IMG/VR virus record: IMGVR_UViG_3300025133_009608 | Span: 124,001-188,000 of that record | Length of the DNA stretch: 64,000 bases | Source: a virus | Reading direction: 5' to 3' (one strand) | Shown: piece by piece, positions 31,663-39,659 of the stretch | How the letters are laid out: every line of letters starts with the position of its first letter | How positions within the stretch are numbered: position 1 is the stretch's first letter | The notes under the pieces: generated by a model | Database searches by the model: none | What the model was told of the DNA's origin: nothing | Seen by the model: the letters and a program-made list of their open reading frames with translations, nothing else | Made by a program: the position numbers and the translations under genes

Positions 31663-32247
31663 TTAATAGTTAAAACTTGCTCTATCAAACTTCCCTGAGA
31701 ATAGAACTTCTTTGTTTTCTTCTATCTTGTCGTCGGGCCATTCCCACCATTTTAATTTAAGTAGAAACTCAATGTCTTCATCGCTAAATCTTTTCCTTAT
31801 TTGCTTGGCCGGGTTCCCTCCGACGATAGCATATGGCTCCACATCTTTTACGACGTTTGCATTGGCAGCAATGACCGCTCCATCCCCGATGGTTACTCCC
31901 GACATTACAGTTGCTCCAAACCCAATCCACACATCGTTTCCGATTGTAATGTCACCATTTGATATGATTCCCGGCTCTTCTATATCATAGTGAAGGTATG
32001 TTGATGTACGTTCGGCGATATGATTTCCGCCCAAGAAAAATATGCAGTTGGTTGCTATCGAGCAATAGTCTCCAATTATTAATCGTGCATCTTCTTTTGC
32101 ATTCGGTGTCGTTTCCCATAAGAAGACTTTAGAGCTTGGGACAAAAGAGGATGTTGAGATCGTGGTTCTGGGTCCCAGAATTACTTTCGCCTCTCCTCCG
32201 AGAGTTTTGTTTATCTCTCTGTAGTTAGCTAAATCATAAATTATCAT
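31663..32247 (-). CDS. Hexapeptide-repeat acyltransferase (XAT/Vat-like)
   Basis: A 194-residue left-handed beta-helix protein. IIGDYCSIATNCIFFLGGNH, ITIGNDVWIGFGATVMSGVTIGDGAVIAANANVVKDV and YAIVGGNPAKQIRKRF carry the hexapeptide repeats and the conserved C-terminal motif of acetyltransferases acting on sugars or antibiotics. Together with the GlmU-like and cupin genes it suggests sugar or surface modification. Confidence 0.88.
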   Translation of the reverse strand: MIIYDLANYREINKTLGGEAKVILGPRTTISTSSFVPSSKVFLWETTPNAKEDARLIIGDYCSIATNCIFFLGGNHIAERTSTYLHYDIEEPGIISNGDITIGNDVWIGFGATVMSGVTIGDGAVIAANANVVKDVEPYAIVGGNPAKQIRKRFSDEDIEFLLKLKWWEWPDDKIEENKEVLFSGKFDRASFNY

Positions 32248-32258
32248 TTTCTAATTAT

Positions 32259-32624
32259 TTAAATTACTTGCATCTCTGGAGTATTCATTTCAGCCGAGTG
32301 ACCATCCAGCGGCGAATCCAATGAGAGCTCAACTATATCAAATGAGGCGCCGTGCGGCTGGCCTTCCGAGGCGGTATCTTCCGCCCAAGTTTCTTTGTAT
32401 TCTTCTTTTACTGATTCATTGTTCCAAGATTTATAATTACTAATAGCCTCTTCCGCTTTGGCTCTAGAGCTATATGCCCCCTCCACTCCCGTGGTGCTAA
32501 AGCTATCCTCTCCCAAGCTTCTATGTGCTGCGACAACAACATAAATTAAATTATTACTTTGTGCTTCTTTTATAAGATTACTATAATTTCTATCTGATGC
32601 TATCTTTATTAATTCCTTAATCAT
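32259..32624 (-). CDS. Short-module protein (DUF7336-like pattern)
   Basis: A 121-residue protein beginning MIKELIKIASDRNYSNLIKEA, a shortened variant of the module that keeps the first helix and uses an ADRNY-type link. It is followed by LIYVVVAAHRSLGED, VEGAYSSRAKAEEAISNY, a pattern of small phage proteins of unknown function. Confidence 0.68.
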   Translation of the reverse strand: MIKELIKIASDRNYSNLIKEAQSNNLIYVVVAAHRSLGEDSFSTTGVEGAYSSRAKAEEAISNYKSWNNESVKEEYKETWAEDTASEGQPHGASFDIVELSLDSPLDGHSAEMNTPEMQVI

Positions 32625-32683
32625 TATTCTTTATCCTTCTTAATTATTACGAGGCTGCTTCATCTTCCTGATGGGGCCACTTG

Positions 32684-33166
32684 TTATCGCTCATAATTCT
32701 GCATAAAAAATTCGTCTTGATGGTCGCCCTCTCCCATCTCAGCAACATACTCTTCAGCGGTCTGCTTCTCGCGATTATCAAGATCGTGGGGGGCGTTACG
32801 GCCCTCTTCATCTCGGAATCTCTCCATCATATTCACCATATTAGTCAAAAACTCTTTGCCCGCGCCTTCAACAGAGTAGCTGCGATCGACTAGACTTTTA
32901 AGAGTTCTTTGATGCTCTCCTGAGTTTCTCAGAACATAGGTCAAATCCTCTTGTGATAGGCCCGGAACCAGATCTCCCAAGATATTAGCCAGAGCACCTT
33001 CAAATTGCTCAATATAATTATCGCCAGTATTTCTTGTCAGAGTGTGAATGGTTTCGTTATCAACACCCAGAGAAGCCCGCTTAATAACCGTATCCAAATA
33101 GTCTGCTTCTTTTGCCAAGCCTCTTTCATCCAGATGAGTAGCTAATTTTATTAATTCTTTAATCAT
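32684..33166 (-). CDS. Tag-module protein
   Basis: A 160-residue protein. The canonical module MIKELIKLATHLDERGL, KEADYLDTVIKR precedes an acidic helical body (EQFEGALANILGDLVPGLSQEDL; MVNMMERFRDEEGRN). GGAGAGTGCAA precedes the ATG, which overlaps the gene above. Confidence 0.72.
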   Translation of the reverse strand: MIKELIKLATHLDERGLAKEADYLDTVIKRASLGVDNETIHTLTRNTGDNYIEQFEGALANILGDLVPGLSQEDLTYVLRNSGEHQRTLKSLVDRSYSVEGAGKEFLTNMVNMMERFRDEEGRNAPHDLDNREKQTAEEYVAEMGEGDHQDEFFMQNYER

Positions 33167-33788
33167 TTGCACTCTCCATCTCTTCTAATTCTTCATCTCG
33201 CATGTTCTTATAAAGATTAAACTGATCCAGAGCGGTGGCGGTTAACGCCTTTGCTACATTCTTTTCGATAAAATACCTATAGTAATCATTTCCCCTAGCC
33301 ATGCGCGAATGGATTTCATGTGCCATCTCATTGACAAAACTTTTTAATCCTTCTTCTGCGAATTGAGCCTGACTGTGAGCTCGATCATCAGAGTTCCAGC
33401 GCCTTTCTTCATTCTCTTCCCGGGACCCATGCTCCTCAAATAGGAAGCTTATAACGCCACTCATAGAGTGCGCGCCCACTTGCGCGGGTGCGGTGTTATA
33501 CACCACGTCCCCATCCGGCCCTGACTTATCGTCAAATAGAACTATATTAAACCCGACGCTATCATCATATCGAAGCTCCGCTGCCGGAGTTATCTCATAT
33601 TTAAATAAATCCGCTCCATCGAGTTCACTTCCATTATAAATAATCTTTTCATCGGTTGATTCCACCAGGGTCAGGGAGCCTATTCTCTCTGGCCATGTGG
33701 TGTCTTTCGACTCTGCAATTTTATTTAAATTATAATTATTGATACTCGCTATCCTCTTGAGATTGCTTCTTTGTGATATCTTTTTCAT
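33159..33788 (-). CDS. Hypothetical protein with variant N-terminus
   Basis: About 209 residues from MKKISQRSNLKRIASINNYN; AGGGAG precedes the ATG. The first 30 residues repeat the K-I-A/ADRNY-like elements without the full module. The body has beta and helical parts, including VNEMAHEIHSRMA (HExxH-like but not followed by known zincin context). Upstream leader resembles that of the 31144 gene. Confidence 0.65.
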   Translation of the reverse strand: MKKISQRSNLKRIASINNYNLNKIAESKDTTWPERIGSLTLVESTDEKIIYNGSELDGADLFKYEITPAAELRYDDSVGFNIVLFDDKSGPDGDVVYNTAPAQVGAHSMSGVISFLFEEHGSREENEERRWNSDDRAHSQAQFAEEGLKSFVNEMAHEIHSRMARGNDYYRYFIEKNVAKALTATALDQFNLYKNMRDEELEEMESAND

Positions 33789-33841
33789 TTTACAACTCTC
33801 CCTATAAATACATTTCAATGTTGATTATTAATAGTTTATTT

Positions 33842-34147
33842 TTAAAATAAAAAATCCAAATGGAACAGTAATTTTCCGGCGATTTCTTTCGGGCAATTAT
33901 CTAATATATAATCTGATGATACTTGCTTATAGAATATTTCTTTATGATTGTCGGTGACCGGGGATATGGTGCCGGTCAAAGACCTTCCGGATGGAACTAC
34001 CGATACAATAGTCTTAACTCTCCACTGTGGGCCGAGGGCGTTTATATTTAAAACAAACTCTGTACCCTTAAGTATAAACTCTCCTCTTTCAAGCGAAATG
34101 GGAGAGAATAATCCGGTCTTAAAAACTTTTGAAGATAATGGGGACAT
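33842..34147 (-). CDS. Hypothetical protein
   Basis: A 101-residue beta-rich protein (ISLERGEFILKGTEFVLNI, WRVKTIVSVV, GTISPV) ending LLFHLDFLF. The protein at 48047-48331 ends in a similar LLFHLDFF, hinting at distant relation. Function unknown. Confidence 0.62.
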   Translation of the reverse strand: MSPLSSKVFKTGLFSPISLERGEFILKGTEFVLNINALGPQWRVKTIVSVVPSGRSLTGTISPVTDNHKEIFYKQVSSDYILDNCPKEIAGKLLFHLDFLF

Positions 34148-34156
34148 TATTAAATA

Positions 34157-34351
34157 CTAAAGATTTATTCCCAAAATCTTCTTAACCTTGTCAAGAAGGC
34201 CTATTATCTTTTCGCTGGCTTTGATATTTAATTCTATAAGCTTGCGAACGCAGTAGCCAAGGCCCGATAAAAAAAGCAGCACCACCATAAGGACCATTGC
34301 AATTAAAAAAGATATAATATTTAATACCTTTCCCATGACTATCTGGAACAT
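34157..34351 (-). CDS. Small membrane protein
   Basis: A 64-residue protein: hydrophobic helix (IISFLIAMVLMVVLLFLSGL), then an amphipathic basic C-terminus. It follows the M15 peptidase gene directly (1-nt overlap), so it may act with it, for example as a holin-like protein (inference). Confidence 0.62.
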   Translation of the reverse strand: MFQIVMGKVLNIISFLIAMVLMVVLLFLSGLGYCVRKLIELNIKASEKIIGLLDKVKKILGINL

Positions 34352-35238
34352 TAAACGATCGCCGTTGTTGAAGTTCCGGAATCCAAAAACGCAAGACCTT
34401 CTTGGCTTACCGATTCAATCTTCATGTGCACGTGCGGGCGAGCATCACCCGTTTCATCTCCAACTCTTCCGGAAATTAATCCGCGACTTACAGCCTCTCT
34501 TGCGACCGCAAGGGCTCCGGGGGTATTTCTAAGATCAAATGCAATACCGCGGGCGTGATTTGACATAGGGTGAGAAGTCAGCCTTCTCTCTGCGCAGCTT
34601 AGTGATTCGGCATCTGTTGCCATCTCAAAGCAGTCTGCTACAGCGTTTGCGTTATCAGGCTGAGAACTATACAATCTTACTAGATAATCTCTGCCTCTTT
34701 GCGCATCTCCGTTGCCGTTACTTTTATAATTGTTATACATCGCACGCGCCTGCCTGCCTGGGCCTCTAAATCCGGACGTCATAACCAGCGGTGGATGCCC
34801 CATCTCTTCTGCTAACAGCGCTAGAATATCTGCCGCCTTCTTTGCATCTGAGTCTAGGCCGCTATAATCAACTCCATCTTTTATTTCTATAATTGATTCT
34901 CCGGAATAATTTCTTGGACTGACCCTCTGGCGTCTCACCCAAGGAGATGTCGCCTCTGGAGGAACATATCTTCCGCGAACAGAGCTCGCTCCTCCGGCCC
35001 AAGGAGATGTCGCCTCTGGGGGAACATATCTTTGAGTATTGCCCGGCCGAGAGGCGGGAGTAGAGCTTGCATACTGAGAGGATGCTGGACCTTGGCGGTC
35101 CGTCCCATAGAATAGCTCATCTGAGTGCTGCTGTAATATATCTTGAAACCCAACGGCAAGTTTTGTTATCTCGTCAGACTCACTTTGGAGTCCTAGGTCT
35201 TTTAGTTTTTTTGCCAATAATTTTATTTTATCATTCAT
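34351..35238 (-). CDS. M15-type peptidase/endolysin-like protein with tag module
   Basis: 295 residues from MNDKIKLLAKKLKDLGL, a divergent tag. A Pro/Ser-rich linker contains RYVPPEATSPW twice. The C-terminal domain has MTSGFRGPGRQARAMYN, SNHARGIAFDLR (H...D zinc ligands) and RPHVHMKIES (HxH), the pattern of M15 D,D-/L,D-carboxypeptidases used as phage lysins. A lysis or entry role is likely. Upstream in-frame starts up to 35265 are possible. Confidence 0.8.
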   Translation of the reverse strand: MNDKIKLLAKKLKDLGLQSESDEITKLAVGFQDILQQHSDELFYGTDRQGPASSQYASSTPASRPGNTQRYVPPEATSPWAGGASSVRGRYVPPEATSPWVRRQRVSPRNYSGESIIEIKDGVDYSGLDSDAKKAADILALLAEEMGHPPLVMTSGFRGPGRQARAMYNNYKSNGNGDAQRGRDYLVRLYSSQPDNANAVADCFEMATDAESLSCAERRLTSHPMSNHARGIAFDLRNTPGALAVAREAVSRGLISGRVGDETGDARPHVHMKIESVSQEGLAFLDSGTSTTAIV

Positions 35239-35379
35239 TTTATACCCATGCGCGCGTACATACATTAAGATTTAATATTAGTAATCATAACTTTTTAGTT
35301 ATACTTAAATTATATAAAAATAGCTATACATGTCGATAGATGGATATATTTATATAATTTATCTCACCCCTTGTTCTGG

Positions 35380-35730
35380 CTATTTCTCAAGCATATCATC
35401 TTCATAATCAAGCCATATGGAGCCATAATTAAAAAAATCACTCCATGCCGTATAGTCGCCCTCATAAGCCAAGAGCCCAGACGATGAAGTCAGATCATAA
35501 AAATTACTTCCAGAATCATGTGTTAGCGGAAATAATATAGACCCACCTGGCGCGCTGTGAGCGCCAGGCTGGCTGGGATGAGTTGGGTTATTATTCTGAA
35601 GAAACTCATCTATATCGCTCTTCTCAACATCGGCAAGGATTAATTTATCTGTCGCAATACTAAAAAGTGAGTATTTATTATCATCAGTTTTTACAAAGTA
35701 AAATTTTGTCTCCGCAAATAAGTCGAGCAT
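35380..35730 (-). CDS. Hypothetical protein
   Basis: A 116-residue protein with strand-rich N-terminus (KFYFVKTDDNKYSLFSIATD) and acidic, aromatic C-terminus. No tag module. First minus-strand gene after a 680-bp divergent intergenic region. Function unknown. Confidence 0.65.
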   Translation of the reverse strand: MLDLFAETKFYFVKTDDNKYSLFSIATDKLILADVEKSDIDEFLQNNNPTHPSQPGAHSAPGGSILFPLTHDSGSNFYDLTSSSGLLAYEGDYTAWSDFFNYGSIWLDYEDDMLEK

Positions 35731-36336
35731 TTTGTTTTCCTTTTGTTTAATAAAATAGATTATAAGCCCTTCTCAAAATGGGACGAAAAAAGCTCACATC
35801 CTACTTCAATTATTAGTTGAAAAAAGACATGAGCTTGGCTATCTTGGCAGTAGAACTGGAATATAAAATATATTTTATTCCGTGGCGCTTTGCGGTTCTA
35901 TTTGGCATTATTAATAATCAAAGCAAGTTCCTAGATTTTAAGCAAAAGAATAACCAGATAAAACGTTTATCTTATCTTGTTAAACACTATATATAATTAT
36001 ATAGAACTATCCTTACTGCTACATAAGAAATCGAGATTATTTATATTAAAAATATCTGATCTAATATTTTAATGAGTTGTCAACTTTTTGCCCAAAAATT
36101 TTTTGACATATCTTGAATATCAACTTCACATCTTTTTTGAACTTAAAGCATATAGAGATATAATATTAGACCAGATAGTATCAAAGTATATGGTCTTTAT
36201 TTGATATACCGTTGCATCTAATAGTTTAATTATTATAGATGATATGGTGTAAAAATATCTTTACGGGAAGTCAATTTTTTGCCCAAACACCCATTGCCGT
36301 GTCAATGGCGCAATAACCTCCGGGCCGAAAAGTTCG
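35731..36336. other. Divergent intergenic region
   Basis: About 600 AT-rich bases separating the minus-strand operon from the plus-strand paralogue gene. It holds a weak variant promoter (36021-36044), two copies of the TTTTTGCCCAA motif (36081-36095 and 36271-36286) and short A/T palindromes, but no supportable gene. Likely a regulatory hub. Confidence 0.6.
36021..36044 (-). promoter_or_regulatory. Weak copy of the variant promoter
   Basis: Contains AATCTCGATTTCTTAT on the minus strand, one base off in the TATTAT box. It would direct transcription toward the 35730 gene start, about 290 nt away. Confidence 0.35.
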
Positions 36337-36360
36337 ATAAATAAGATCGATTTATTATAG
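36337..36360 (+). promoter_or_regulatory. Phage promoter (main class), plus strand
   Basis: AAGATCGATTTATTATAG in plus orientation, 54 nt before the ATG of the 36415 gene. Its orientation flips together with the gene, strong support that this repeated element is a promoter. Confidence 0.82.
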
Positions 36361-36414
36361 TAAAGTGTAAGGGGAAAGGCCTCTTGCGCCCTACTCACAA
36401 CCAAGGAAAATAAA

Positions 36415-36849
36415 ATGAGTATTTCACTATTCAATGATCAGAAGGATGTCTCCTCTGTTCAGACCATTCGCGAGACGATGAACGTCTCGCTCAGCGACGA
36501 TGGGACCCCCATCGTTTCGTTTGCCACAAATCGCGGCAAGGGATCTGGGGCTCAGTCTATGGCTGTCGCTGATTACGCCGAGTATGTCGCGGCTCTTAGT
36601 CACTTTGCTTCTAACGGAATTGAAGAGATTCCAACTGAAGACCTCTCTCCTGCGGAGACTGTCCGTCAGACTATCGCCCTTGATGACTCTGGAGTGATCT
36701 CATTCCGAGTGAAGAGCGGGAAGGGCTCAAAGCCAGCTAAGGTTGGCGCCGGAGAGTTCTCTGAAGTTACCGATCTTCTTCGCTCTACCCTTGAGGCGGT
36801 TGAAGCGGCTGCTGCCCGCCTCACTGGAAGTGACACTGAAGAAGAGTAG
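36415..36849 (+). CDS. Internally duplicated small phage protein, paralogue 1
   Basis: A 144-residue protein. Two similar halves: IRETMNVSLSDDGTPIVSFA...GKGSGAQ...helix (about 19-66), and VRQTIALDDSGVISFRVKSGKG...helix (about 78-125). Each half has an R-x-T, SF and GKG pattern giving a beta-hairpin plus helix, somewhat reminiscent of PC4/Whirly-type nucleic-acid binding folds (inference). It has its own promoter and terminator. Paralogues at 47544 and 51950. Confidence 0.85.
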   Translation: MSISLFNDQKDVSSVQTIRETMNVSLSDDGTPIVSFATNRGKGSGAQSMAVADYAEYVAALSHFASNGIEEIPTEDLSPAETVRQTIALDDSGVISFRVKSGKGSKPAKVGAGEFSEVTDLLRSTLEAVEAAAARLTGSDTEEE

Positions 36850-36870
36850 TAACTACTCTCAATAAAGCTA

Positions 36871-36908
36871 AGGCTCCACTGGTTTAATCCCCGGTGGAGC
36901 CTTTCTTT
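36871..36908 (+). terminator. Rho-independent terminator
   Basis: AGGCTCCACTGG/CCGGTGGAGCCT stem with a TTTCTTT tail, directly after the paralogue 1 gene on the plus strand. Confidence 0.88.
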
Positions 36909-37006
36909 GCTTAAGATGTCAAACTTTTGCCCAAGTGATCGATCTTTTCATAATAAATCCTCCTTGTTGCGATAGGTGCGATTGGCATGTCTTTTATTTA
37001 TTTTAC

Positions 37007-37213
37007 CTATATCTTCTTAAGCCCTTCGACCTCGCCTTCAAGCTCGAAAATTGAGACGTATGGTGTATTGCGTTCAATGGCCTGATCCCTTGCAGCTTTA
37101 AGTATAGCAAGCGCACTATCAAGAGCTGCATTCCAAGCGGCAGATTCCTTCGCGGAGCAATCCTCACTGCTCTTCCTCAGTCTATAATTTCTATCTGCCG
37201 CAATCTTTCTCAT
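37007..37213 (-). CDS. Short protein with ADRNY-type N-terminus
   Basis: 68 residues starting MRKIAADRNYRLRKSSEDCS, with GGAGG 7 nt before the ATG. KIAADRNY also follows the tag in the neighbouring 37293 gene. The rest is one or two helices (WNAALDSALAILKAARDQAI). Probably a shuffled relative of the tag proteins. Confidence 0.65.
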   Translation of the reverse strand: MRKIAADRNYRLRKSSEDCSAKESAAWNAALDSALAILKAARDQAIERNTPYVSIFELEGEVEGLKKI

Positions 37214-37292
37214 AACAAATCCTCCGAGATTTAACACTTCTATCTTACAGATGCCCTATTGAGCAATCCCAATGCCGGCCAAGATTGAGAAG

Positions 37293-37670
37293 TTACTCAA
37301 TAGACAGATCGTCATATTCAGTCTGTCCGCCAAGATGTTGCTCCCGCCGCCTCTTTTGATTTTCGGACAGCGCTCGAACAATCTCAATCGATATATTTCG
37401 AATTGTCTCAGAGATTGTTGGATCAACATTAAGATGACCGCTGTTCTGTAAATGGCCAATCCAATGGGCTACATTGTCAACATCTTCCTCAAATCCTGCC
37501 ATATCCAGTTCTAAGCTGTAGCCCTTAGAGTTCGACCCTAATTCGTCCATAGCGTATTTATAATTTCTATCTGCCGCAATCTTTTTAATCACAGAGTCCA
37601 AATAGTCCGCTTCTTTTGCCAAGCCTCGCTCATCTAGATGAGTCGCTAGCTTAATCAGTTCTTTAATCAT
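37293..37670 (-). CDS. Tag-module protein
   Basis: A 125-residue protein: canonical module MIKELIKLATHLDERGL, KEADYLDSVIKK, then IAADRNYKYAMDELGSNSKG. The body is helical and acidic. GGAGG precedes the start. Last (rightmost) member of the module series. Confidence 0.72.
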   Translation of the reverse strand: MIKELIKLATHLDERGLAKEADYLDSVIKKIAADRNYKYAMDELGSNSKGYSLELDMAGFEEDVDNVAHWIGHLQNSGHLNVDPTISETIRNISIEIVRALSENQKRRREQHLGGQTEYDDLSIE

Positions 37671-37818
37671 TATTGTAGATCCTCCGAGATTTATTATCTC
37701 TATATTTATTTAACAGTTCTATCTTGATTATTAATATATTGTCAAACTTTTGCCCAATAAATCAATCAACACATTTCGGCATCCTGCCGAATATTCCCCG
37801 TTAAAGCAGGAGGATGCC

Positions 37819-38220
37819 GTGTACTACGCTTCAACAATCGCTGTATTTAACGATAAAAAAGAAATATTAATTATCAAGCGAAGCGACAAGGCCGACAGCT
37901 ATCCTGGATACTGGGGGCTGCCAGGCGGAAAGATCGAGCAAAACGAATCTCCAGTACAAACTGCGGCTAGAGAATTAAAAGAAGAAGTAAACCTAGATGT
38001 TGACATTAAAGATTTAACTTTTCTTTATAATATAAAAAGAAGCCCCGATAAAGAAATCCTATCATTTGTTGCAGAAAATTGGACTGGAAATATAAAGCTG
38101 AACCCAGAAAGCACAGACTATCAATGGATTGATCCTGCTGATTTATTCTCAGTCAATCTTGTTCCCACTCCAGCAATCTTCGTAAAGCTATTAGAGATGT
38201 GGTCCGATCTTGTAATTTAA
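37819..38220 (+). CDS. NUDIX hydrolase
   Basis: 133 residues on the plus strand from a GTG preceded by AGGAGG at 5-nt spacing. The Nudix box runs from G37 to L59 (GKIEQNE...REL...EEVNL), with the usual Gly near its end replaced by Asn (N58). Such enzymes hydrolyse nucleoside diphosphates linked to X, for example damaged NTPs or mRNA caps. The frame is open upstream to a TTG at 37750. Its 3' end overlaps the convergent 38217 gene. Confidence 0.87.
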   Translation: MYYASTIAVFNDKKEILIIKRSDKADSYPGYWGLPGGKIEQNESPVQTAARELKEEVNLDVDIKDLTFLYNIKRSPDKEILSFVAENWTGNIKLNPESTDYQWIDPADLFSVNLVPTPAIFVKLLEMWSDLVI

Positions 38221-38534
38221 AAGATCTCTCCTACCCAGACCTTGGAAAGAACATGGGTTCTCTTTTTATCTATTGCCCTCTGTAGTCGGTGGTTCCCATC
38301 AAGGATGTATTGAAAGTCTCCATCTTTCTTTACTATAATAATTGGTTTAGACAAATCCGCCGTCTCTATTCTGCCCCTCTCAAGTGGTATCTCCTTCCTG
38401 ATGCCAGTTAGCACATCTACCCTCACCTGGATGGCGGGCTCGCCTTCTAATCTCAATAGGACCTCCTGAATGGATACCCTATTGCTTCCTTCGGCATCTT
38501 CCCAATATGTTTTCTCCCAATCGCGTGGTTTCAT
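38217..38534 (-). CDS. ParB/Srx-like domain protein
   Basis: A 105-residue protein. ADLSKPIIIVKKDGDFQYILDGNHRLQRAIDKK carries the G-x-HR signature of the ParB N-terminal/sulfiredoxin fold, which can act as a nuclease, CTPase or DNA-binding element. Role unknown. Converges with the NUDIX gene. Confidence 0.72.
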   Translation of the reverse strand: MKPRDWEKTYWEDAEGSNRVSIQEVLLRLEGEPAIQVRVDVLTGIRKEIPLERGRIETADLSKPIIIVKKDGDFQYILDGNHRLQRAIDKKRTHVLSKVWVGEIF

Positions 38535-38740
38535 TTTTGATTTCTATTTAAAAGATTTTCCCTGTACTCTTCAAGTCTTGCGGTAGACATTCCGCCTCGT
38601 ACCATCTCAAGATCAAAATCTAATAATTCCCTCTCTTTTTTCTCTCTTCCTCTATCGCATCGGATAACTTTCTTGCGCTCGTTGCGATGGAAAACAATGG
38701 CAAGGCAACTACTATAAGCCAAATTGATAAAATTGTACAT
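38531..38740 (-). CDS. Possible small protein (frame uncertain)
   Basis: A 69-residue frame that ends convincingly (EMVRGGMSTARLEEYRENLL resembles other small phage proteins), but its first half overlaps the 38620-38754 gene in another frame and has no ribosome-binding site. If real, translation may start at an internal ATG near EMVRGG. Confidence 0.35.
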   Translation of the reverse strand: MYNFINLAYSSCLAIVFHRNERKKVIRCDRGREKKERELLDFDLEMVRGGMSTARLEEYRENLLNRNQK

Positions 38741-38754
38741 AATGCTATCTCCAT
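38620..38754 (-). CDS. Small membrane protein
   Basis: A 44-residue protein starting MEIALCTILSIWLIVVALPL, one transmembrane helix, then a charged tail (DAIEEERKKRGNY). GAGGGAG precedes the ATG, which overlaps the stop of the upstream gene (TAATG). The overlap and strong SD favour this frame over the alternative at 38531-38740. Confidence 0.6.
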   Translation of the reverse strand: MEIALCTILSIWLIVVALPLFSIATSARKLSDAIEEERKKRGNY

Positions 38755-39005
38755 TATACTCCCTCTTCGTCGCCGGCCGCCAGCATCATCGTCCCCAAGA
38801 GATCTAAAATATCATCCAAAACAGAAATTGTGGCCTTGATATTATCTTTATCTGATGAAAACTCTAAGTCTCTTACGATATTAAGAAGAGTGTTAAATTG
38901 GTTCTTAACCTCAGTTAGGCTAAAATAAATTGTCATCTGGCCTTTGGCCGACTCAATTTTTACCGAGATATCCAAAATAGTTTTCCTATGATTATAAAGG
39001 TTCAA
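38754..39005 (-). CDS. Hypothetical helical protein
   Basis: An 83-residue protein; TMMLAAGDEEGV at the end, amphipathic helices before (NQFNTLLNIVRDLEF, TISVLDDILDLLG). Coupled to the membrane peptide downstream. Function unknown. Confidence 0.62.
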   Translation of the reverse strand: MNLYNHRKTILDISVKIESAKGQMTIYFSLTEVKNQFNTLLNIVRDLEFSSDKDNIKATISVLDDILDLLGTMMLAAGDEEGV

Positions 39006-39028
39006 TCATAGTTACCAAGAATATTAAT

Positions 39029-39063
39029 AAAAAAGGCCGCCCCGAAATTAATCGAAGCGGCCT
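39029..39063 (-). terminator. Rho-independent terminator
   Basis: GGCCGC/GCGGCC stem followed by T6 on the minus strand, just after the Hc1-like gene. Confidence 0.85.
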
Positions 39064-39084
39064 AAAATCTTAGAGTTTATTTTA

Positions 39085-39264
39085 CTAAACTTCTTTACCG
39101 AGAGTGAGCTTTACTAGATTACCGGCCTCACGTTTAAGCTGACGAAGTCCCTTTCGGGCCCGAGTACCGGCAGCGGCGTTCCCAGTTGCATTCTTTACGA
39201 CATCAGTCTCGAGGCTCGCAACCAATGTTTTAATCTCTTCCCATTTACTTTCTACTGTAGCCAA
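39085..39264 (-). CDS. Histone H1/Hc1-like DNA-binding protein (TTG start)
   Basis: 59 residues from a TTG with AGGAGG at 5-nt spacing. SLETDVVKNATGNAAAGTRA and RKGLRQLKREAGNLV match the Hc1-like histone family, in which NxAAGTRxRK is the signature. Such proteins compact DNA. A terminator follows immediately. In the phage it could condense phage or host DNA. Confidence 0.78.
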   Translation of the reverse strand: MATVESKWEEIKTLVASLETDVVKNATGNAAAGTRARKGLRQLKREAGNLVKLTLGKEV

Positions 39265-39360
39265 GATGGCCTCCTGTTTTTAATTTAAGGCAAATTTGAT
39301 TTTGCCAAAAAGGTTTAAGCCCACATCAAAATGCCAGTAATTGATGGTGGTCCATGTATT

Positions 39361-39567
39361 TTACCAATTTATTGGATCATTTGGCAAAAATTCTTCTATT
39401 TCGTACTCTGGCTCTCTCTCGTTGCACAAAACAGACTCGGGAGCTAACGTAATTTTCTTTTCGCAAAGATACGCTATAAGCCCCCCCTCTGTGGCTCTAA
39501 TAGAATAGACGCACCCCAAGCAGCTTCTAGATTCCGGCCATCGGTTTAGATTTAACTTAGATTGCAT
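39361..39567 (-). CDS. Cys-containing small protein
   Basis: 68 residues from MQSKLNLNRWPESRSCLGCV; AGGAAG precedes the ATG. CLGC, later Cys, and a TEGGLIAYLCEKK segment are distinctive. Acidic end. Possible zinc binding; function unknown. Confidence 0.62.
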   Translation of the reverse strand: MQSKLNLNRWPESRSCLGCVYSIRATEGGLIAYLCEKKITLAPESVLCNEREPEYEIEEFLPNDPINW

Positions 39568-39575
39568 CTTACTTC

Positions 39576-39659
39576 CTAATCGATAAATACTGTCGCGGTT
39601 GCGGCGACAGCCATCAGCCACAAGCTAGCCAAAGTTGGTAGCATAATTATTTCTAGCAT
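39576..39659 (-). CDS. Micro membrane peptide
   Basis: A 27-residue hydrophobic peptide (MLEIIMLPTLASLWLMAVAA, short polar end) with AGGAAAT ahead of the ATG. It fits the series of tiny membrane peptides in this region. Existence inferred from SD and composition only. Confidence 0.42.
   Translation of the reverse strand: MLEIIMLPTLASLWLMAVAATATVFID

Noticed and set aside
33159-33788. Zincin assignment from MAHEIHSRMA
   Set aside because: The HExxH-like string has no third ligand or family context, so I did not name it a protease.
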